Assembly (NCBI RefSeq): GCF_028867935.1
Contig: NZ_JAPQNS010000010.1
Location: 62,001 to 126,000 of the forward strand
Reading direction: 5' to 3'
Length of the DNA: 64,000 bases
From: Flavobacterium sp. SUN052
Lineage (GTDB): Bacteria; Bacteroidota; Bacteroidia; Flavobacteriales; Flavobacteriaceae
Part shown: positions 54,889 through 63,800 of the stretch, one piece after another
How positions within the stretch are numbered: position 1 is the stretch's first letter
Layout: each line of letters begins with the position of its first letter
Position numbers and translations under genes: made by a program
The notes under the pieces: model-generated
What the model was told of the DNA's origin: nothing
Seen by the model: the letters and a program-made list of their open reading frames with translations, nothing else
Database searches by the model: none

Positions 54889-54924
54889 AAAAAAGGGTTA
54901 ACCCGAAACGGCTAACCCTTTTTT
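54889..54924. terminator. Terminator of the ribosomal operon
   Basis: A 12-base A-run/GGGTTA stem arm (54889-54900) pairs with TAACCCTTTTTT (54913-54924), with CCG-AAA-CGG stacked in the loop. It lies 22 bases past the rplQ stop and reads as a terminator in both directions. Confidence 0.9.
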
Positions 54925-54945
54925 ACTATGTTTGATTCCGTTGCA

Positions 54946-55566
54946 TTAAGCTTGCTTCGGTTCGTCGGTCGAATCTTCAGCCGTTGGCGTATCAGCCGCA
55001 GGTGTTTCTTCTGTTGTTGCTTCAGCAACGGGTGCTTCTTCAGTTGCAGCTTCAACCTCAGCAGTCGGTGTTTCTTCCGTTACTACTTCAGCGTATGGAA
55101 CTTCAGCAACAGGGGCTGATGTCTCAGCAGCCTGACGAGTTCCACCACCACGACGGCTCCGACGTGTGCGGGTTGCTGCCTGCTCCTGAGCAGCTGCCAA
55201 TAACGTTTCGTTAAAGTCAACTAATTCGATCAGACAGGTTTCAGCGTTATCACCAGCACGGTTGCCCAATTTGATGATACGAGTGTAACCGCCCGGACGA
55301 GTGGCAATTTTGTCGGCTACCGGGCCGAACAATTCTTTGATTGTTTCCTTGCTTGTCAGCGTTTGGAAAACAATCCGGCGGTTTTGGTGGGTGTCGTCCT
55401 TTGCTTTCGTCAGCAATGGCTCCACAAACTTCCGCAATTCCTTCGCTTTGGCTAATGTCGTCTCAATTCGCTTTTTCAGGATCAGCGACGATGCCATATT
55501 CGAGAGCATAGCTTCCCGGTGCGAATGGGTACGGCCTAAGTGATTATCTTTCTTACCGTGTCTCAT
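54946..55566 (-). CDS. rplQ: 50S ribosomal protein L17 with long acidic repeat tail
   Basis: The first 120 or so residues are a normal L17 ([24 protein letters not shown]... [21 protein letters not shown]). The protein is 206 residues, against about 127 in E. coli. A basic spacer ([12 protein letters not shown]) is followed by about 70 residues of Ala, Glu, Thr, Pro and Val in quasi-repeats such as [10 protein letters not shown] and [10 protein letters not shown], with strong net negative charge. The tail is probably disordered. It is the last gene of the alpha operon. Confidence 0.96.
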   Translation of the reverse strand: MRHGKKDNHLGRTHSHREAMLSNMASSLILKKRIETTLAKAKELRKFVEPLLTKAKDDTHQNRRIVFQTLTSKETIKELFGPVADKIATRPGGYTRIIKLGNRAGDNAETCLIELVDFNETLLAAAQEQAATRTRRSRRGGGTRQAAETSAPVAEVPYAEVVTEETPTAEVEAATEEAPVAEATTEETPAADTPTAEDSTDEPKQA

Positions 55567-55576
55567 TGTTATAGTA

Positions 55577-55642
55577 GTTTCAGGTCTCAGGTTTCAAGTT
55601 TCAGTTTTCATCGAATGAAACTTGAAACCAGAAACTTGAAAC
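55577..55642. repeat. Inverted repeat of GTTTCAAGTTTCA words between rpoA and rplQ
   Basis: Two 27-base arms (left 55577-55603, right 55616-55642) pair with about 23 matches; each arm is itself a tandem of GTTTCA(A/G)GT units. The hairpin lies inside the ribosomal operon between rpoA and rplQ. Confidence 0.9.
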
Positions 55643-55647
55643 AAATT

Positions 55648-56637
55648 TTAGTCTTCGTCTAATCTGTATTTCACTACGTCCATACCGAAGTTCAAACCTT
55701 TTTCGGCTACGAGTTGCTCGAGCTCCGTAAGCGACTTCTTACCGAAGTTGCGGAACTTCATCATGTCGGAAATCTCCAAGCGAACTAATTCGCCCAGTGT
55801 CCGAACATCGGCCGACTTCAAGCAATTGTAAGCACGAACCGAAAGGTCCAGATCCGATAACGGTGTTTTGAGCAGCTTGCGCATATGCAGCATCTCCTCA
55901 TCAACCACGTTCTCTTCTTCTGGCTTCGTTGTTTCGAACGTCATGTTCTGATCCGAGAACAGCATGAAGTGCTGAATCAGAATATAAGCCGCTCCTTTCA
56001 GAGCTTCTTCAGGGTGAATTGAGCCATCCGTTTCGATGTCGAGAACCAGTTTCTCGAAGTCGGTTTTTTGCTCAACCCGGGTGTTCTCAACGCTGTATTT
56101 TACGTTCTTGATCGGTGTAAAAATGGCATCGATCGGAATGTGGCCAAATGGGAGTTCGTTTGCCCGTGGCTCATCAGCAGGAACATAACCGCGTCCTTTT
56201 TCAACGAAGATTTCCATCTCCAGTTCGCGGGTGTCATCGAGGTGGCAGATAACCAGATCAGGGTTCAACACCTCAAACGAAGCGCTAAATTTTGAAATAT
56301 CGCCAGCCGTCAATACAGATTGTTTCTTGACGTTAACTGTAATTTTGCCATCGATCATATCAGAGATCTTCTTAAACCGAACCATTTTCAGGTTCAGGAT
56401 AATCTCCGTTACGTCTTCAACAACGCCCTCAATCGATGAAAATTCATGCAACACGCCTGGAAACTTTACGCTCGTGATAGTATAACCTTCGAGCGACGAC
56501 AGCAGGATGCGCCGTAGTGCGTTTCCAATCGTAACGCCATACCCTTTTTCGAGGGGCTTAAACTCAAATACGCCGTGAAAGTCGTTGGCTTTTTCAACCA
56601 CAACCTTGTCGGGCATTTGGAACGCTAAAATGGACAT
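55648..56637 (-). CDS. rpoA: RNA polymerase alpha subunit
   Basis: The alpha dimer starts RNA polymerase assembly and its C-terminal domain contacts promoter DNA and activators. The 329 residues have the N-terminal dimerisation and assembly domain (about 15-230, [24 protein letters not shown]) and a C-terminal domain (about 260-320) with the helix-hairpin-helix pattern [18 protein letters not shown]. Length is typical of bacteria. It sits in the standard alpha-operon order. Confidence 0.97.
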   Translation of the reverse strand: MSILAFQMPDKVVVEKANDFHGVFEFKPLEKGYGVTIGNALRRILLSSLEGYTITSVKFPGVLHEFSSIEGVVEDVTEIILNLKMVRFKKISDMIDGKITVNVKKQSVLTAGDISKFSASFEVLNPDLVICHLDDTRELEMEIFVEKGRGYVPADEPRANELPFGHIPIDAIFTPIKNVKYSVENTRVEQKTDFEKLVLDIETDGSIHPEEALKGAAYILIQHFMLFSDQNMTFETTKPEEENVVDEEMLHMRKLLKTPLSDLDLSVRAYNCLKSADVRTLGELVRLEISDMMKFRNFGKKSLTELEQLVAEKGLNFGMDVVKYRLDED

Positions 56638-56735
56638 ACCTTTTTATGTTAACAGCAGATCATCTGCCGATGGAGTAGAAACCCGATAGATGCAAAAGGC
56701 GGCAGAACCCTTGTAGAGTTCTGCCAGCCCGATGA

Positions 56736-57341
56736 TTACTTCGAATACAATTCGACGATCAACTGCTCATTAACGTTCTCTGGAATCTGGTCGCGCTCAG
56801 GATAGCTAATAAACTTACCTGCCATTTGCGATGCGTCCCACTCAACCCAGTTGTAACGCTTGGCATTACGGGCTGATAGGCTTGTTGTAACAGCTTCCAG
56901 TGATTTTGACTTCTCACGAACGCTGATGATTTGACCCGGCTTCAGCGAGTATGAAGGGATGTTTACCACTTCACCATCAACAACGATGTGTTTGTGAGAT
57001 ACCAACTGACGGGCAGCCCGACGGGTTGGTGCGATGCCTAACCGATATACGGTGTTATCTAAACGGGCTTCGCAATATTTGAGCAAGTTCTCGCCGGTAA
57101 TACCATCTTTAACGGCGGCCCGGTGGAAGAGGGCGCGGAATTGCCGCTCAAGAATACCGTAGATATATTTAACTTTTTGCTTCTCCAGCAACTGAACCGC
57201 GTATTCGGATTGCTTCCGCTTCCGACCGCGCCCGTGCATTCCGGGAGCATAGTTTTTCTTCTGAAGCGCTTTGCTTGGGCCTAGGATAGGCTCACCAAAC
57301 TTGCGCGAAATTTTGGCTTTTGGTCCTGTGTAACGTGCCAT
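56736..57341 (-). CDS. rpsD: 30S ribosomal protein S4
   Basis: S4 binds 16S rRNA early in 30S assembly. The 201 residues start [16 protein letters not shown] and contain the S4 domain (about 92-155, [31 protein letters not shown]). I chose the ATG at 57341; an upstream start would add 13 residues foreign to the family. In many bacteria S4 represses its own operon by binding the leader, but no such structure was looked for successfully here. Confidence 0.97.
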   Translation of the reverse strand: MARYTGPKAKISRKFGEPILGPSKALQKKNYAPGMHGRGRKRKQSEYAVQLLEKQKVKYIYGILERQFRALFHRAAVKDGITGENLLKYCEARLDNTVYRLGIAPTRRAARQLVSHKHIVVDGEVVNIPSYSLKPGQIISVREKSKSLEAVTTSLSARNAKRYNWVEWDASQMAGKFISYPERDQIPENVNEQLIVELYSK

Positions 57342-57415
57342 TAATGAACGAATAATAAGTTGGAACGTGGACAGACACAACCGAATGTCGCCTGACCTTA
57401 TTCAATTCACCCGTA

Positions 57416-57811
57416 TTAAACGCGACGGCGTTTGGGTGGCCGACAGCCGTTGTGGGGCATCGGTGTGAAATCGCGGATCGTTGTAACTTCGATACCTGAG
57501 TTCTGAATGGTACGGATTGCCGACTCACGGCCAGCACCTGGACCTTTTACGAACACTTCTGCTTTGCGCATTCCCAGATCGTGGGCAACGGCAGCACAGT
57601 TTTGAGCGGCAGTCTGAGCAGCATATGGCGTGTTTTTCTTTGAGCCTTTGAAGCCCATTTTACCCGCCGATGCCCAGGAAATAACCTGGCCGTTCATATT
57701 GGTAATCGAGATAATAATGTTGTTGAATGTAGCCCGGATATGTACCTGACCGACTGATTCAACAACGACAACACGCTTTTTCGCCTTGTCTTTGCGTTTT
57801 GCTTGAGCCAT
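57416..57811 (-). CDS. rpsK: 30S ribosomal protein S11
   Basis: This is a 131-residue protein with the S11 core [47 protein letters not shown] and the basic end [15 protein letters not shown], which reaches the platform of the 30S subunit. It lies 45 bases after rpsM and before rpsD in normal order. Confidence 0.97.
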   Translation of the reverse strand: MAQAKRKDKAKKRVVVVESVGQVHIRATFNNIIISITNMNGQVISWASAGKMGFKGSKKNTPYAAQTAAQNCAAVAHDLGMRKAEVFVKGPGAGRESAIRTIQNSGIEVTTIRDFTPMPHNGCRPPKRRRV

Positions 57812-57856
57812 TTTGTTAGATAATCGTCATTCAATATTATATCGAATGACCAGTTC

Positions 57857-58234
57857 TTACTTAGTTGCTTTCTTCTTGTTAGCAACAGTCTTACGCTTAC
57901 CTTTTCGCGTCCGAGAGTTGTTCTTCGTATGCTGACCACGAACCGGCAGCCCTTTCCGGTGCCGGAGACCCCGGTAGCAACCGATGTCCATCAAACGCTT
58001 GATGTTCAACTGCACCTCTGAGCGCAGAGCACCTTCTACTTTAACGTCGTTTGTAATCGCGTTACGAATGGCACTTGACTCTTCGTCTGTCCATTCGCCA
58101 GCTTTCTTGTCTAAGCTGATACCAGCTCCTGACAGAATTTTCTGTGCGGTACTCCGACCGATCCCGTAGATGTACGTCAGCGAAATCTCGCCACGCTTCT
58201 TGTCCGGAATATCAACACCTGCAATACGTGCCAT
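57857..58234 (-). CDS. rpsM: 30S ribosomal protein S13
   Basis: This is a 125-residue S13 beginning [26 protein letters not shown], with the conserved [25 protein letters not shown] near the C-terminus that reaches the P-site region of the small subunit. It directly follows rpmJ after five bases. Confidence 0.97.
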   Translation of the reverse strand: MARIAGVDIPDKKRGEISLTYIYGIGRSTAQKILSGAGISLDKKAGEWTDEESSAIRNAITNDVKVEGALRSEVQLNIKRLMDIGCYRGLRHRKGLPVRGQHTKNNSRTRKGKRKTVANKKKATK

Positions 58235-58239
58235 AGAAA

Positions 58240-58356
58240 TTAACCTTGTCTTTGTTTGTAGCGGGGATTCTTCTTGTTGATCACGTACAGCTTCCCTTTC
58301 CGACGGATCACGATGCAGTCTTCGCTGCGCTTCTTGATTGACGCTTTAACCTTCAT
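58240..58356 (-). CDS. rpmJ: 50S ribosomal protein L36
   Basis: A 38-codon gene gives [20 protein letters not shown] at its start and a C-terminus [12 protein letters not shown]. Only one cysteine is present (about residue 14), so the Cys-His zinc ribbon of the C+ type is lost; this is the zinc-independent (C-) form. It lies five bases before rpsM. Confidence 0.95.
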   Translation of the reverse strand: MKVKASIKKRSEDCIVIRRKGKLYVINKKNPRYKQRQG

Positions 58357-58362
58357 GTTTTT

Positions 58363-58428
58363 GAGATTTCGGATTTCCGATTTCGGATTGTACGGCTTGA
58401 ACCGAGATCCGAAATCGTAGGTCCCAAA
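58363..58428. repeat. Inverted repeat of GATTTCGGATT words between infA and rpmJ
   Basis: GAGATTTCGGATTTCCGATT (58363 on) faces GATCCGAAATCGTAGGTCCC (about 58406-58425), with about 20 paired bases. It fills the 72-base gap between infA and rpmJ within the ribosomal operon. The words are shared with 29582-29682. Confidence 0.8.
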
Positions 58429-58647
58429 TTATTTGTATCGGTACACAATTCGCGCCTTACTCAAATCATAAGGCGACATTTCTAACTTCACACGATCACC
58501 TGGTAAGATCTTGATATAATTCATCCGCATCTTACCCGATATGTGAGCAATTACTTCATGCTTGTTTGCCAGTTCTACCCGGAACATCGCATTTGATAAT
58601 GCCTCCAAAATAACGCCGTCCTGTTCTATTGAATTCTGCTTCGCCAT
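58429..58647 (-). CDS. infA: Translation initiation factor IF-1
   Basis: This 72-residue OB-fold protein begins [20 protein letters not shown], with [44 protein letters not shown] matching IF-1 throughout. It binds the A site of the 30S subunit during initiation. It lies eight bases after map in the common secY-map-infA-rpmJ order. Confidence 0.97.
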   Translation of the reverse strand: MAKQNSIEQDGVILEALSNAMFRVELANKHEVIAHISGKMRMNYIKILPGDRVKLEMSPYDLSKARIVYRYK

Positions 58648-58655
58648 ATTCAGTG

Positions 58656-59486
58656 TTAAACCGCCACAGGGCTGTTAAGCTCAATGGCCAGGCTTGTGTT
58701 GGCTGTTACCTCCTCAATATATTGGAAGGTAGTCAGTATTTCAGCCTTGCCTTTTCGTACTGCGACAGTGTGTTCAAAGTGGGCAGATGGTTTCCGATCC
58801 GCTGTGCGAATTGTCCAGCCATCTTTGTCCTGAGTGATACCTTTCTTACCGAAATTAATCATCGGTTCGATAGCCAGTACCATACCCTCTTTCAGCTTCA
58901 CTCCCTGACCCCGCTTACCATAATTAGGTACCTCGGGTGCTTCATGCAGGCTTTTGCCAACCCCGTGACCGACTAACTCCCGAACCACTGAGTATCCAAA
59001 ACGTTCCACATAAGACTGGATCGCGAAACCAATATCCCCAACTCGGTTTCCGTCAACTGCTTTTTCCAAACCCAAGTAAAGTGATTCTTTTGTCCGGGCA
59101 AGCAATTTTCTAACCGAAAGGCTTACATCTCCGACTGGATATGTGTATGCACTGTCGCTATGATAACCGTTCAGTTGCACGCCACAATCAATCGAGATAA
59201 TATCACCATCGCGGAGTTCGTAGCGACTTGGAAAGCCATGTACTACGACATCGTTGACAGAAATACACAACGAGGCTGGGAATTTATTGAACCCTTTGAA
59301 GGATGGAATGCCACCCCTATCACGAATGAACGTTTCTGCGACCTCGTCCAGTTCCCGAGTTGTAACTCCCGGACGAACCAGCTTAGCGACCTCAGCATGA
59401 GCTTTACCCAGAACTTGAGCACTTTCCTTAATTAAGTCCAGTTCCTCATCGCTTCTGAGGTAAATCATATTACTCTTAGCAGACAT
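58656..59486 (-). CDS. map: Type I methionine aminopeptidase
   Basis: This enzyme removes the N-terminal methionine from new proteins. The 276 residues contain the metal ligands: Asp in [19 protein letters not shown] (two Asp, about 108 and 119), His in [10 protein letters not shown] (about 182), Glu in AIEPMINFG (about 216) and the final Glu in [10 protein letters not shown] (about 247). The start overlaps the secY stop by one base. The gene lies in the spc operon as in many bacteria. Confidence 0.96.
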   Translation of the reverse strand: MSAKSNMIYLRSDEELDLIKESAQVLGKAHAEVAKLVRPGVTTRELDEVAETFIRDRGGIPSFKGFNKFPASLCISVNDVVVHGFPSRYELRDGDIISIDCGVQLNGYHSDSAYTYPVGDVSLSVRKLLARTKESLYLGLEKAVDGNRVGDIGFAIQSYVERFGYSVVRELVGHGVGKSLHEAPEVPNYGKRGQGVKLKEGMVLAIEPMINFGKKGITQDKDGWTIRTADRKPSAHFEHTVAVRKGKAEILTTFQYIEEVTANTSLAIELNSPVAV

Positions 59487-60799
59487 TAGGCAGCAACCGT
59501 TTCGGCGCGTCCCTGTACCCGACCTGACTTCATCAGACCTTCGTACCGACGCATGAGCAGGTAACTCTCCACTTGCTGAAGTGTATCAAGTACAACACCA
59601 ACCATGATCAACAATGAGGTTCCACCAAAGAATTGCGCAAAACCAGTGGTCATACCTAATAGATTGGCTATGGCAGGCAGAATAGCTACAATGGCAAGCA
59701 TAACTGCACCCGGCAACGTGATCCGATCCAATACCAAACCAATGTATTCTGATGTAGCAAGACCTGGCTTAACGCCTGGGATGAAACCACCGCTTCGCTT
59801 CATATCATCGGCAATCTGAACCGGGTTTACCGAGATAGCCGTGTAGAAGAAGGTGAAGACAATGATCAACAACGCAAACAATACATTGTACTGCCAAGTC
59901 GTGTAGCTCTGGAAAGCATTTTGCACTGAGGCCGCAAAATCACTCTTCTCTGCGAATAGACCAGCTACGTACGTTGGAATAAACATCAGAGCCTGAGCGA
60001 AAATGATTGGCATTACACCGGCAGCATTTAATTTCAACGGTAAATACTGTCGCTGACCGCCCACCACTTTGTTCCCAATAACTTGCTTGGCATACTGAAT
60101 TGGAATCCGTCTAACAGCTTGAGTAAGTACAACAGCACCCATTACTACAAAATACAGCGCAACAAGTTCTAACACGAAGATTAGCAAACCTGACGAACCC
60201 CGTGATTCTGCTTCACCCATGATTGCGCCCGGAAAACGAGACACGATACCGATCATGATGATCATTGATATACCGTTGCCTATCCCTTTATCGGTGATAC
60301 GCTCTCCCAGCCACATACAGAAAATTGTACCAGCAGTAAGAATGAACAACGATGAGATGGTGAACAGGCCACGATCAATAAACAAAGCGTCAGCAGGGAT
60401 TGTAGTGCGAATGTAAGTCAGAGCTTGTACGGCTGTTACACCGATAGTAAGCACCCGTGTAATCTGGTTGAGCTTTTTACGACCAGATTCGCCTTCCTTC
60501 TGCATTTTTTGAAAGTACGGTAGGGCCAGCGTCAATAGCTGGATGGCAATAGAGGCCGAGATATACGGCATAATACCAAGTGCAAAGATTGACGCTTTGC
60601 TGAAGGCACCACCCAAAAAGGTGTCTAATAAACCTAAAAGTCCTTGCGGGTTTAAGTTCAGACGCTTGGGGTCAACGCCGGGTAGCACGATAGCCGAACC
60701 CAAACGGAAGACCGTAATAAACAATAGCGTGTTGAGAAGACGAGTCCGCAACTCTTCTATTGAGAAAATATTTTTGAGCGTGGTGATAAGACGATTCAT
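59486..60799 (-). CDS. secY: Protein translocase subunit SecY
   Basis: SecY is the membrane channel for export and insertion of proteins. The 437 residues form ten hydrophobic helices, with GIMPYISASIAIQLL (about 74-88) and VNPVQIADDMKRSGGFIPGVKPG (about 325-347), the cytosolic loop that meets SecA and the ribosome. It is between rplO and map as expected. Confidence 0.97.
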   Translation of the reverse strand: MNRLITTLKNIFSIEELRTRLLNTLLFITVFRLGSAIVLPGVDPKRLNLNPQGLLGLLDTFLGGAFSKASIFALGIMPYISASIAIQLLTLALPYFQKMQKEGESGRKKLNQITRVLTIGVTAVQALTYIRTTIPADALFIDRGLFTISSLFILTAGTIFCMWLGERITDKGIGNGISMIIMIGIVSRFPGAIMGEAESRGSSGLLIFVLELVALYFVVMGAVVLTQAVRRIPIQYAKQVIGNKVVGGQRQYLPLKLNAAGVMPIIFAQALMFIPTYVAGLFAEKSDFAASVQNAFQSYTTWQYNVLFALLIIVFTFFYTAISVNPVQIADDMKRSGGFIPGVKPGLATSEYIGLVLDRITLPGAVMLAIVAILPAIANLLGMTTGFAQFFGGTSLLIMVGVVLDTLQQVESYLLMRRYEGLMKSGRVQGRAETVAA

Positions 60800-60830
60800 A
60801 AAGATTTCAGGCCGTTGCCGTGCTCACAAG

Positions 60831-61304
60831 TTAGTTCTTCTCTTCCTCTTTTCCGTAGGCTGGCACAATGGCCTTACCGCCTGATTTTTCAATGGCTTCT
60901 TTCGCACTGGCCGAAAAAGCATGAGCGTGAACTTCAACGGATGCCGTTAATTCGCCACGACTCAGAATTTTGATCAGATCGCCTTTACCCATCAAGCCAT
61001 TTTGCTGAAGCACTGCTACATCAATAACGGCACTGTTCGTTTTTTCGAACAAAGCCTGGAGCGTATCCAGATTGATTGGTTTGTACTCAACGCGGGTCGG
61101 GTTTTTAAAACCGAATTTCGGTACCCGACGCTGAAGGGGCATTTGACCACCTTCAAAGTGTAATTTACGGCTGTAGCCTGAGCGTGATTGCGCTCCTTTG
61201 TGGCCACGGGTAGATGTTCCACCCATTCCTGAGCCTTGTCCGCGACCGACTCGCTTGCGCTCTCTGACGGAACCCTTAGCCGGTTTAAGGTTGCTTAAAT
61301 TCAT
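60831..61304 (-). CDS. rplO: 50S ribosomal protein L15
   Basis: This is a 157-residue L15 starting MNLSNLKPAKGSVRERKRVG, with the Gly/Arg-rich GRGQGSGMGGTSTRGHKGAQSRSG typical of the family and a slightly extended acidic end EEEKN. I chose the ATG at 61304; the frame is open upstream but without family match. rpmD is 98 bases upstream. Confidence 0.96.
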   Translation of the reverse strand: MNLSNLKPAKGSVRERKRVGRGQGSGMGGTSTRGHKGAQSRSGYSRKLHFEGGQMPLQRRVPKFGFKNPTRVEYKPINLDTLQALFEKTNSAVIDVAVLQQNGLMGKGDLIKILSRGELTASVEVHAHAFSASAKEAIEKSGGKAIVPAYGKEEEKN

Positions 61305-61402
61305 TTTATTTTGCTTTATTACGTACAATTGTGGTTTGCAGCCTGCAAAATTCGTAAAAAGAATTGCAAACCGCAAACCACATGGCCAACTAAGTTGTTG
61401 GC

Positions 61403-61582
61403 TTAGATTTCTTCGATCTTAACAAGGTGTTTTACCTTGCTGATTACCCCGACAATGGCTGGAGTTTGTTCCAGCTCGATGTACCGGTTGATTTTTCCCA
61501 GACCAAGCGATTTCATCGCATTTTTCTGGGTTTGCGGACGGTCGATTGTGCTTCGAACCTGTGTAATACGTACTCGTGCCAT
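61403..61582 (-). CDS. rpmD: 50S ribosomal protein L30
   Basis: This is a 59-codon gene starting MARVRITQVRSTIDRPQTQK and ending HLVKIEEI, which matches L30 along its length (the LGLGKINRYIELEQTPAIVGVI stretch is characteristic). It lies 12 bases after rpsE and before rplO. Confidence 0.95.
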   Translation of the reverse strand: MARVRITQVRSTIDRPQTQKNAMKSLGLGKINRYIELEQTPAIVGVISKVKHLVKIEEI

Positions 61583-61594
61583 GATGCGATCCGT

Positions 61595-62110
61595 TTAGCC
61601 GTTAAACACTTTTGACAGTTTCACACCGCGTTGGAAGGCTACCTGATGAGGAGCGCGCATCTTTTGCAGGGCGTTGATTGTCGCTTTTACCACGTTGTGC
61701 GGATTTGACGATCCTTTCGATTTCGCCAATACATCGCGAATACCGGCACTTTCCAGAACGGCGCGCATGGCACCACCGGCAATTACGCCTGTACCTGGAG
61801 CAGCCGGTTTCAGCAGGACGAAGCCACCGCTGAACTTACCTTCCATTTCGTGAGGCACAGTGTGCTTCAACAATGGAATTTGTACTAAGTTTTTCTTGGC
61901 ATCTTCAGTGCCTTTAGCAATAGCGTCAGTTACTTCGTTGGCTTTACCAAGTCCATATCCAACTACGCCATTACCATCACCGACCACAACGATGGCCGAG
62001 AAGCTAAACCGACGACCACCTTTAACAACCTTGGCTACACGGTTGATAGCGACTACGCGCTCTTTCAGTTCGGACTCGTTTACTTTTGAAGGTCTTGCGT
62101 TCGTTACCAT
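61595..62110 (-). CDS. rpsE: 30S ribosomal protein S5
   Basis: This is a 171-residue S5 with the N-terminal double-stranded RNA-binding part ([40 protein letters not shown]) and the C-terminal domain ([34 protein letters not shown]). The ATG at 62110 (MVTNARPSK) was chosen over an open frame reaching 62146, which would overlap rplR. Confidence 0.97.
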   Translation of the reverse strand: MVTNARPSKVNESELKERVVAINRVAKVVKGGRRFSFSAIVVVGDGNGVVGYGLGKANEVTDAIAKGTEDAKKNLVQIPLLKHTVPHEMEGKFSGGFVLLKPAAPGTGVIAGGAMRAVLESAGIRDVLAKSKGSSNPHNVVKATINALQKMRAPHQVAFQRGVKLSKVFNG

Positions 62111-62117
62111 GTTTGCC

Positions 62118-62471
62118 TTAGAATTTGAGGCCACCCTCGCGGGCACCGTCGGCCAATGCTTTCACTTTACCGTGGTACAGATAGCCATTCCGGTCGAACA
62201 CCACTGCTGCGATGTTTTTAGCGGCTGCTTTTTCAGCAATCCGTTGACCTACTTGCTTGGCTACGTCCACCGTAAAGCCGTTAACTTCTGATTTCAACTC
62301 GCCTGATGAAGCTGAAGCCAATGTATGACCAGCGACATCATCAATGAGTTGCGCGTAGATCGCTGTGTTCGAGCGAAATACGGACAGGCGTGGGCGTTCT
62401 GCCGTTCCTGATACCTTGGCGCGGATCGAGTATTTGATCCGTTGACGCCGTTCAGCTTTATTCGTTGCCAT
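62118..62471 (-). CDS. rplR: 50S ribosomal protein L18
   Basis: This is a 117-residue L18 starting [20 protein letters not shown], with [19 protein letters not shown] and the closing [27 protein letters not shown]. It binds 5S rRNA. It lies between rplF and rpsE. Confidence 0.97.
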   Translation of the reverse strand: MATNKAERRQRIKYSIRAKVSGTAERPRLSVFRSNTAIYAQLIDDVAGHTLASASSGELKSEVNGFTVDVAKQVGQRIAEKAAAKNIAAVVFDRNGYLYHGKVKALADGAREGGLKF

Positions 62472-62504
62472 GTTATTTGATACCGACCAAATAGGCGATG
62501 AGTC

Positions 62505-63062
62505 TTATTTCTTGGACGAAGACTTACCAGCTTTCCGGCGAATGATTTCACCCACGAAGCGGATACCTTTGCCTTTATATGGCTCAACCTTACGGAGTGA
62601 GCGGATTTTAGCAGCTACGTCGCCGATTAATTGCTTGTCAATACCTTCCAGAATAACCTTTGGGTTTTGACCTTTTTCAGTAACGGCAGTTACTTTTATT
62701 TCACTCGGAACAGCCACAAATACGTTGTGCGAGTAACCGAGTTGCAATTCAAGTACGTTGTTAGCAACAGTAGCTTTATAACCTACACCGACAATTTCCA
62801 TTTCGGTTTTGTAGCCGGTGCTAACACCAACTACCATGTTATTCATCAAAGCACGATACAGACCGTGAAGTGCTTTATGACGCTTCTGATCAGTGGGGCG
62901 AGATACCTGAATGTTACCTTCTTCAACAGCCACCGAAATATCGGGATCGACCGTTTGCGAAAGCGAGCCTTTCGGTCCCTTCACCGTTACGATGTTGCCA
63001 TTGTCGATGGACAACGAAACGCCACTGGGCAGAGCGATTGGTTTTTTACCTACGCGAGACAT
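62505..63062 (-). CDS. rplF: 50S ribosomal protein L6
   Basis: This is a 185-residue L6 made of two repeated alpha/beta domains, starting MSRVGKKPIALPSGV, with TVKGPKGSLSQ in the first domain and the conserved PYKGKGIRFVGEIIRRKAGK near the end. It lies 15 bases after rpsH. Confidence 0.97.
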   Translation of the reverse strand: MSRVGKKPIALPSGVSLSIDNGNIVTVKGPKGSLSQTVDPDISVAVEEGNIQVSRPTDQKRHKALHGLYRALMNNMVVGVSTGYKTEMEIVGVGYKATVANNVLELQLGYSHNVFVAVPSEIKVTAVTEKGQNPKVILEGIDKQLIGDVAAKIRSLRKVEPYKGKGIRFVGEIIRRKAGKSSSKK

Positions 63063-63077
63063 TGTTCGTTCAATGGA

Positions 63078-63476
63078 TTAATAGACGTAACACAACACTT
63101 CACCACCTACGTTCATTGTTTTGGCTTCTTTATCAGTCATTACACCTTTAGAAGTCGAAACGATGGCAACACCCAAGCCGTTCAAAATACGCGGCAGGTT
63201 GTCGGCACCCCGGTACTGACGAAGACCAGGGCGGCTAATGCGCTGCAGGTCAACGATGGCGGGTTGCTTCGTCACGGCGTTGTACTTCAGAGCGATTTTG
63301 ATCACTCCCTGTGGGCCGTTATCGTCGAACTTGTAATTCTGAATGAACCCTTTGTCAAACAGAACTTTTGTTATTTCTTTCTTTATGTTGGATGCAGGGA
63401 TCTCCACAATCCGGTGCTTAGCACGGATAGCGTTTCTGATTCGGGTCAGATAGTCTGCAATTGGGTCTGTGTTCAT
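63078..63476 (-). CDS. rpsH: 30S ribosomal protein S8
   Basis: This is a 132-residue S8 starting [21 protein letters not shown], with the C-terminal [26 protein letters not shown] that binds 16S rRNA. In E. coli S8 also represses the spc operon. It follows rpsN after 25 bases. Confidence 0.97.
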   Translation of the reverse strand: MNTDPIADYLTRIRNAIRAKHRIVEIPASNIKKEITKVLFDKGFIQNYKFDDNGPQGVIKIALKYNAVTKQPAIVDLQRISRPGLRQYRGADNLPRILNGLGVAIVSTSKGVMTDKEAKTMNVGGEVLCYVY

Positions 63477-63501
63477 CTTCCTCGTGTATTAGAGTTAGCT
63501 T

Positions 63502-63771
63502 CTACCAGCTTGACTTCGTTACGCCCGGAATCTTACCTGCACTGGCCATTTCGCGGAATGTTACCCGAGAAATACCAAATTTGCGCATGTAGCCTCTGGG
63601 GCGGCCTGTTAGTTTGCAACGATTGTGCAAGCGAACAGGTGATGCATTGCGGGGCAGTTTGTCTAAGCCAGCATAATCGCCTGCTTCTTTGAGGGCTGCC
63701 CGCTTGGTAGCATACTTGGCTACCATTGCTTCACGTTTCCGCTCCCGTGCTTTGATTGATTCTTTTGCCAT
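63502..63771 (-). CDS. rpsN: 30S ribosomal protein S14
   Basis: This is an 89-residue S14 starting [20 protein letters not shown] and ending [11 protein letters not shown]. It is the zinc-independent form: the CxxC pairs of the short zinc-binding S14 are absent ([20 protein letters not shown]), as is common in Bacteroidota. Confidence 0.96.
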   Translation of the reverse strand: MAKESIKARERKREAMVAKYATKRAALKEAGDYAGLDKLPRNASPVRLHNRCKLTGRPRGYMRKFGISRVTFREMASAGKIPGVTKSSW

Positions 63772-63800
63772 GTTGTGTGACGCTTAGCGTTTCTACTTGC

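Noticed and set aside
62631..63692. A 353-codon open frame on the plus strand opposite rplF, rpsH and rpsN
   Set aside because: It is fully antisense to three certain ribosomal genes, has no family features, and follows from codon bias in those genes.
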